From Capsaspora owczarzaki ATCC 30864 (lineage: Eukaryota; Opisthokonta; Filasterea), in the NCBI RefSeq assembly GCF_000151315.2, contig NW_011887303.1, forward strand, positions 10,001 through 74,000: a stretch of DNA of 64,000 nucleotides. The letters run 5' to 3'. How positions within the stretch are numbered: the stretch's first letter is position 1; each line of letters opens with the position of its first letter. Positions 62,365 to 64,000 of this stretch are shown piece after piece. The notes beneath the pieces are model-generated. The model saw only the letters and a list, made by a program, of their open reading frames with translations. It made no database searches and was not told where the DNA came from. A program made the position numbers and the translations under genes.

Positions 62365-63927
62365 TTACAATCGCAAATAACTCAAATCACGCTTCGAGGT
62401 CCAGTTGTCCAGCTCTTCCCAGAACTGACGCACGGCCGTAGTATCAAGATGTGGTTTTCGTGGATTGACCTGCAAGAAGCAAAGAAGAAAGATGAGACGC
62501 AAATCCTTGAAGCAATCGAGGACAGGTACAGATGTGGATCTGCAACATACAACAAGCTTGGAAACGTCCCAGCTCTTGATGGTATCCTCCACCTTGCCCT
62601 CCTGAAGCATCAAGTGGAAGCCTTTCACTGGTTTTTTTTACAGTGATCATTGAGCAGTGAAATGAGCGGATGCGTGGGTGTGTCGCTCGTTCAAAACATC
62701 ACTTGCATTGCTCAAAAAGCCTTACCCTTCATGAAAAGCTCGGCAGGTGACGGCCACTTCCATCCCTTAAACTGCCATGCAGGACCGTGCGCAAATACCG
62801 CAACAACCCGTTTCCTGCAACGATTCATTCGAAAAACAAAAAAGAAGAAAGATAAAAATGAGACCCAACTGAACTGCAACTTGGACCTGCAAAACCAGCG
62901 CGACTTACCAGTCCTCAGGACGCAGCTTTAGCGTTGAATCAATCACTCGATAAGGCACTGCCTTGCCGTCGGCCTTTTTGCGAAGAACGAGCACACTATC
63001 TGAAGTGGGGCGGATTTGTTGCCTGTCTCGCAACTCTTGCCGCGAGACAAAGTGACTATTTTCAAGGAGCTCCTTGACGTTGGCGAGGGTGATGAGTGCG
63101 TCTTCCACGGCGGGCACGATGATGATGGGCACGAGATCGCGCTGTTGGGCTTCCGGCGCATTCGTTGCCGGCGAAGCGGCGGCGCGACTGCTCGGGCTGG
63201 CCAAATTGGTGCCGCTTGCATCGAGTTGGAACGAGTCGGCCACTGTTCAATGATGAATGAGGCAAGTTGTTGGTGAGCAAAGACAGAGCTGCAAAAATAA
63301 AAAGCAGAGGAAGAGGAGCATCGAAACACGTACAGTAGTCCTTTTCTTGGGTTTCATAACGATTGTACTGCTTGGGGCCGGTCGCAGAGCTGGCTGTTTT
63401 GGCGAGCTGCTCTTGGCGCTTTTTGATGTCCTGCATCACGTTCAGGACGCTTGAAAAGTTCTACAAAAAAAAAATCAGGGACAAGTCAGGGAAAATACCG
63501 CTACAGGTTTGTGAGGCAAGCTCTAGCGCACCTTTGACGCTTGCAAAACACTGGAGCGAGTTCGGAGGAGCTTTTCTCGTCGAAGAAGCTCCTTGACGAA
63601 CGCTTCGTCCGAGTCCTGCAGACCATTTGAAACTCGTTAGGGGAATAATGCGGTTTGCAACAAGGAGCTCGTACAAGCAATGGCTACACATACCACATCG
63701 AGAGGCAATTGATCGGCAGCCGCAGAGGCACTGTGGTTAAAGCCATCGAAAAGCATCGTTAGAACACCCTTTCGACGCCAAAAAACAAACAAAAAAAAAC
63801 AGCAACAACAAAAATAACAACCCCCCCCCCGCCACTTACGCGCTACCAGTGTCCATATCTGAATCCATACGAGTGCGCTTGTTCGAGTCTTGACTGCCAG
63901 GCTCGTCCATTGCGTGCTTTCGAGTCG
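62365..63927 (-). CDS. CDC73: CDC73/parafibromin, Paf1 complex subunit (5' partial)
   Basis: Subunit of the Paf1 complex that rides on RNA polymerase II and supports H2B ubiquitination and elongation. Exons visible: 63927-63840 (start possibly extends past the window), 63730-63694, 63615-63532, 63460-63334, 63242-62909, 62814-62726, 62627-62551 and 62469-62365. The phases agree throughout. The middle part reads [20 protein letters not shown], matching [20 protein letters not shown] of human CDC73. The C-terminal Ras-like domain is unmistakable: [68 protein letters not shown] and [17 protein letters not shown] correspond one by one to human CDC73. The N-terminal domain that binds other Paf1 subunits lies outside the window, so the ATG at 63910 is probably internal. 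Confidence 0.93.
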
Positions 63928-64000
63928 CTACAAAGAGACGAGCAGCAATATTCAGCGATTCATCAACTGAATCTTCTCGAGCCGTTCAAAATTGGGGCTT

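Overview
The window reads as nuclear DNA of a compact, intron-containing eukaryote. Its gene set is that of the lineage leading to animals: a KSR scaffold, a receptor tyrosine kinase, a CaMKK, a BCL7 protein, a HIP1/Sla2 adaptor, a polycystin-type GPS receptor and a BCKDK. Short introns (about 50-150 bp, mostly GT..AG), Ser/Ala/Gln-rich linkers, one LRR per exon and abundant homopolymers fit a unicellular holozoan. A filasterean such as Capsaspora is my best guess, but this is an inference from gene content.

Layout, left to right. 1-6575 (-): SWR1/SRCAP/EP400-class remodeller ATPase, 3' end outside the window, with an apparent 17-nt loss in a conserved helicase block. 7849-9185 (-): HDHD5/CECR5-like HAD protein. 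9186-12389: gene-poor divergent promoter region. 12390-16170 (+): KSR, a pseudokinase. 16834-20647 (-): KIN1/MARK-like kinase with a KA1 domain. 21724-25671 (-): HIP1/Sla2 (ANTH, coiled coil, I/LWEQ). 26764-28371 (+): mitochondrial phosphatidylserine decarboxylase. 28703 to about 32238 (+): large uncharacterised beta-rich protein. 32357-33344 (+): BCL7. 33739-36104 (+): LRR protein built from ten small exons, one repeat each. 36481-40207 (-): possible SPIDR-like DNA-repair scaffold.

40562-44602 (-) and 45913-52029 (-) are the most striking part. They are adjacent genes with nearly identical promoters, signal peptides, ten LRR exons and cysteine boxes. One continues into a transmembrane tyrosine kinase, the other into a GPS/polycystin-1-like membrane module. 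About 3.3 kb has been tandemly duplicated and joined to two unrelated signalling ends.

52030-56009 is non-coding as far as I can see; it holds the second copy of the duplicated promoter and a retroposed-looking poly(A) end. 56010-59264 (+): CaMKK, nine exons. 59455-62316 (+): BCKDK/PDK-type mitochondrial kinase. 62365 to past 63927 (-): CDC73/parafibromin, 5' end outside the window; its stop codon lies 48 bp from that of BCKDK.

Functional themes are chromatin and transcription (SWR1, BCL7, CDC73), kinase signalling (KSR, KIN1/MARK-like, CaMKK, receptor tyrosine kinase), endocytosis (HIP1) and mitochondrial metabolism (PISD, BCKDK). Genes are head-to-head or tail-to-tail at several places, with no sign of operons. 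Exon boundaries below were placed by eye from splice consensus and reading-frame arithmetic; every multi-exon model except SWR1 sums to a whole number of codons or, for the partial CDC73, keeps phase throughout.
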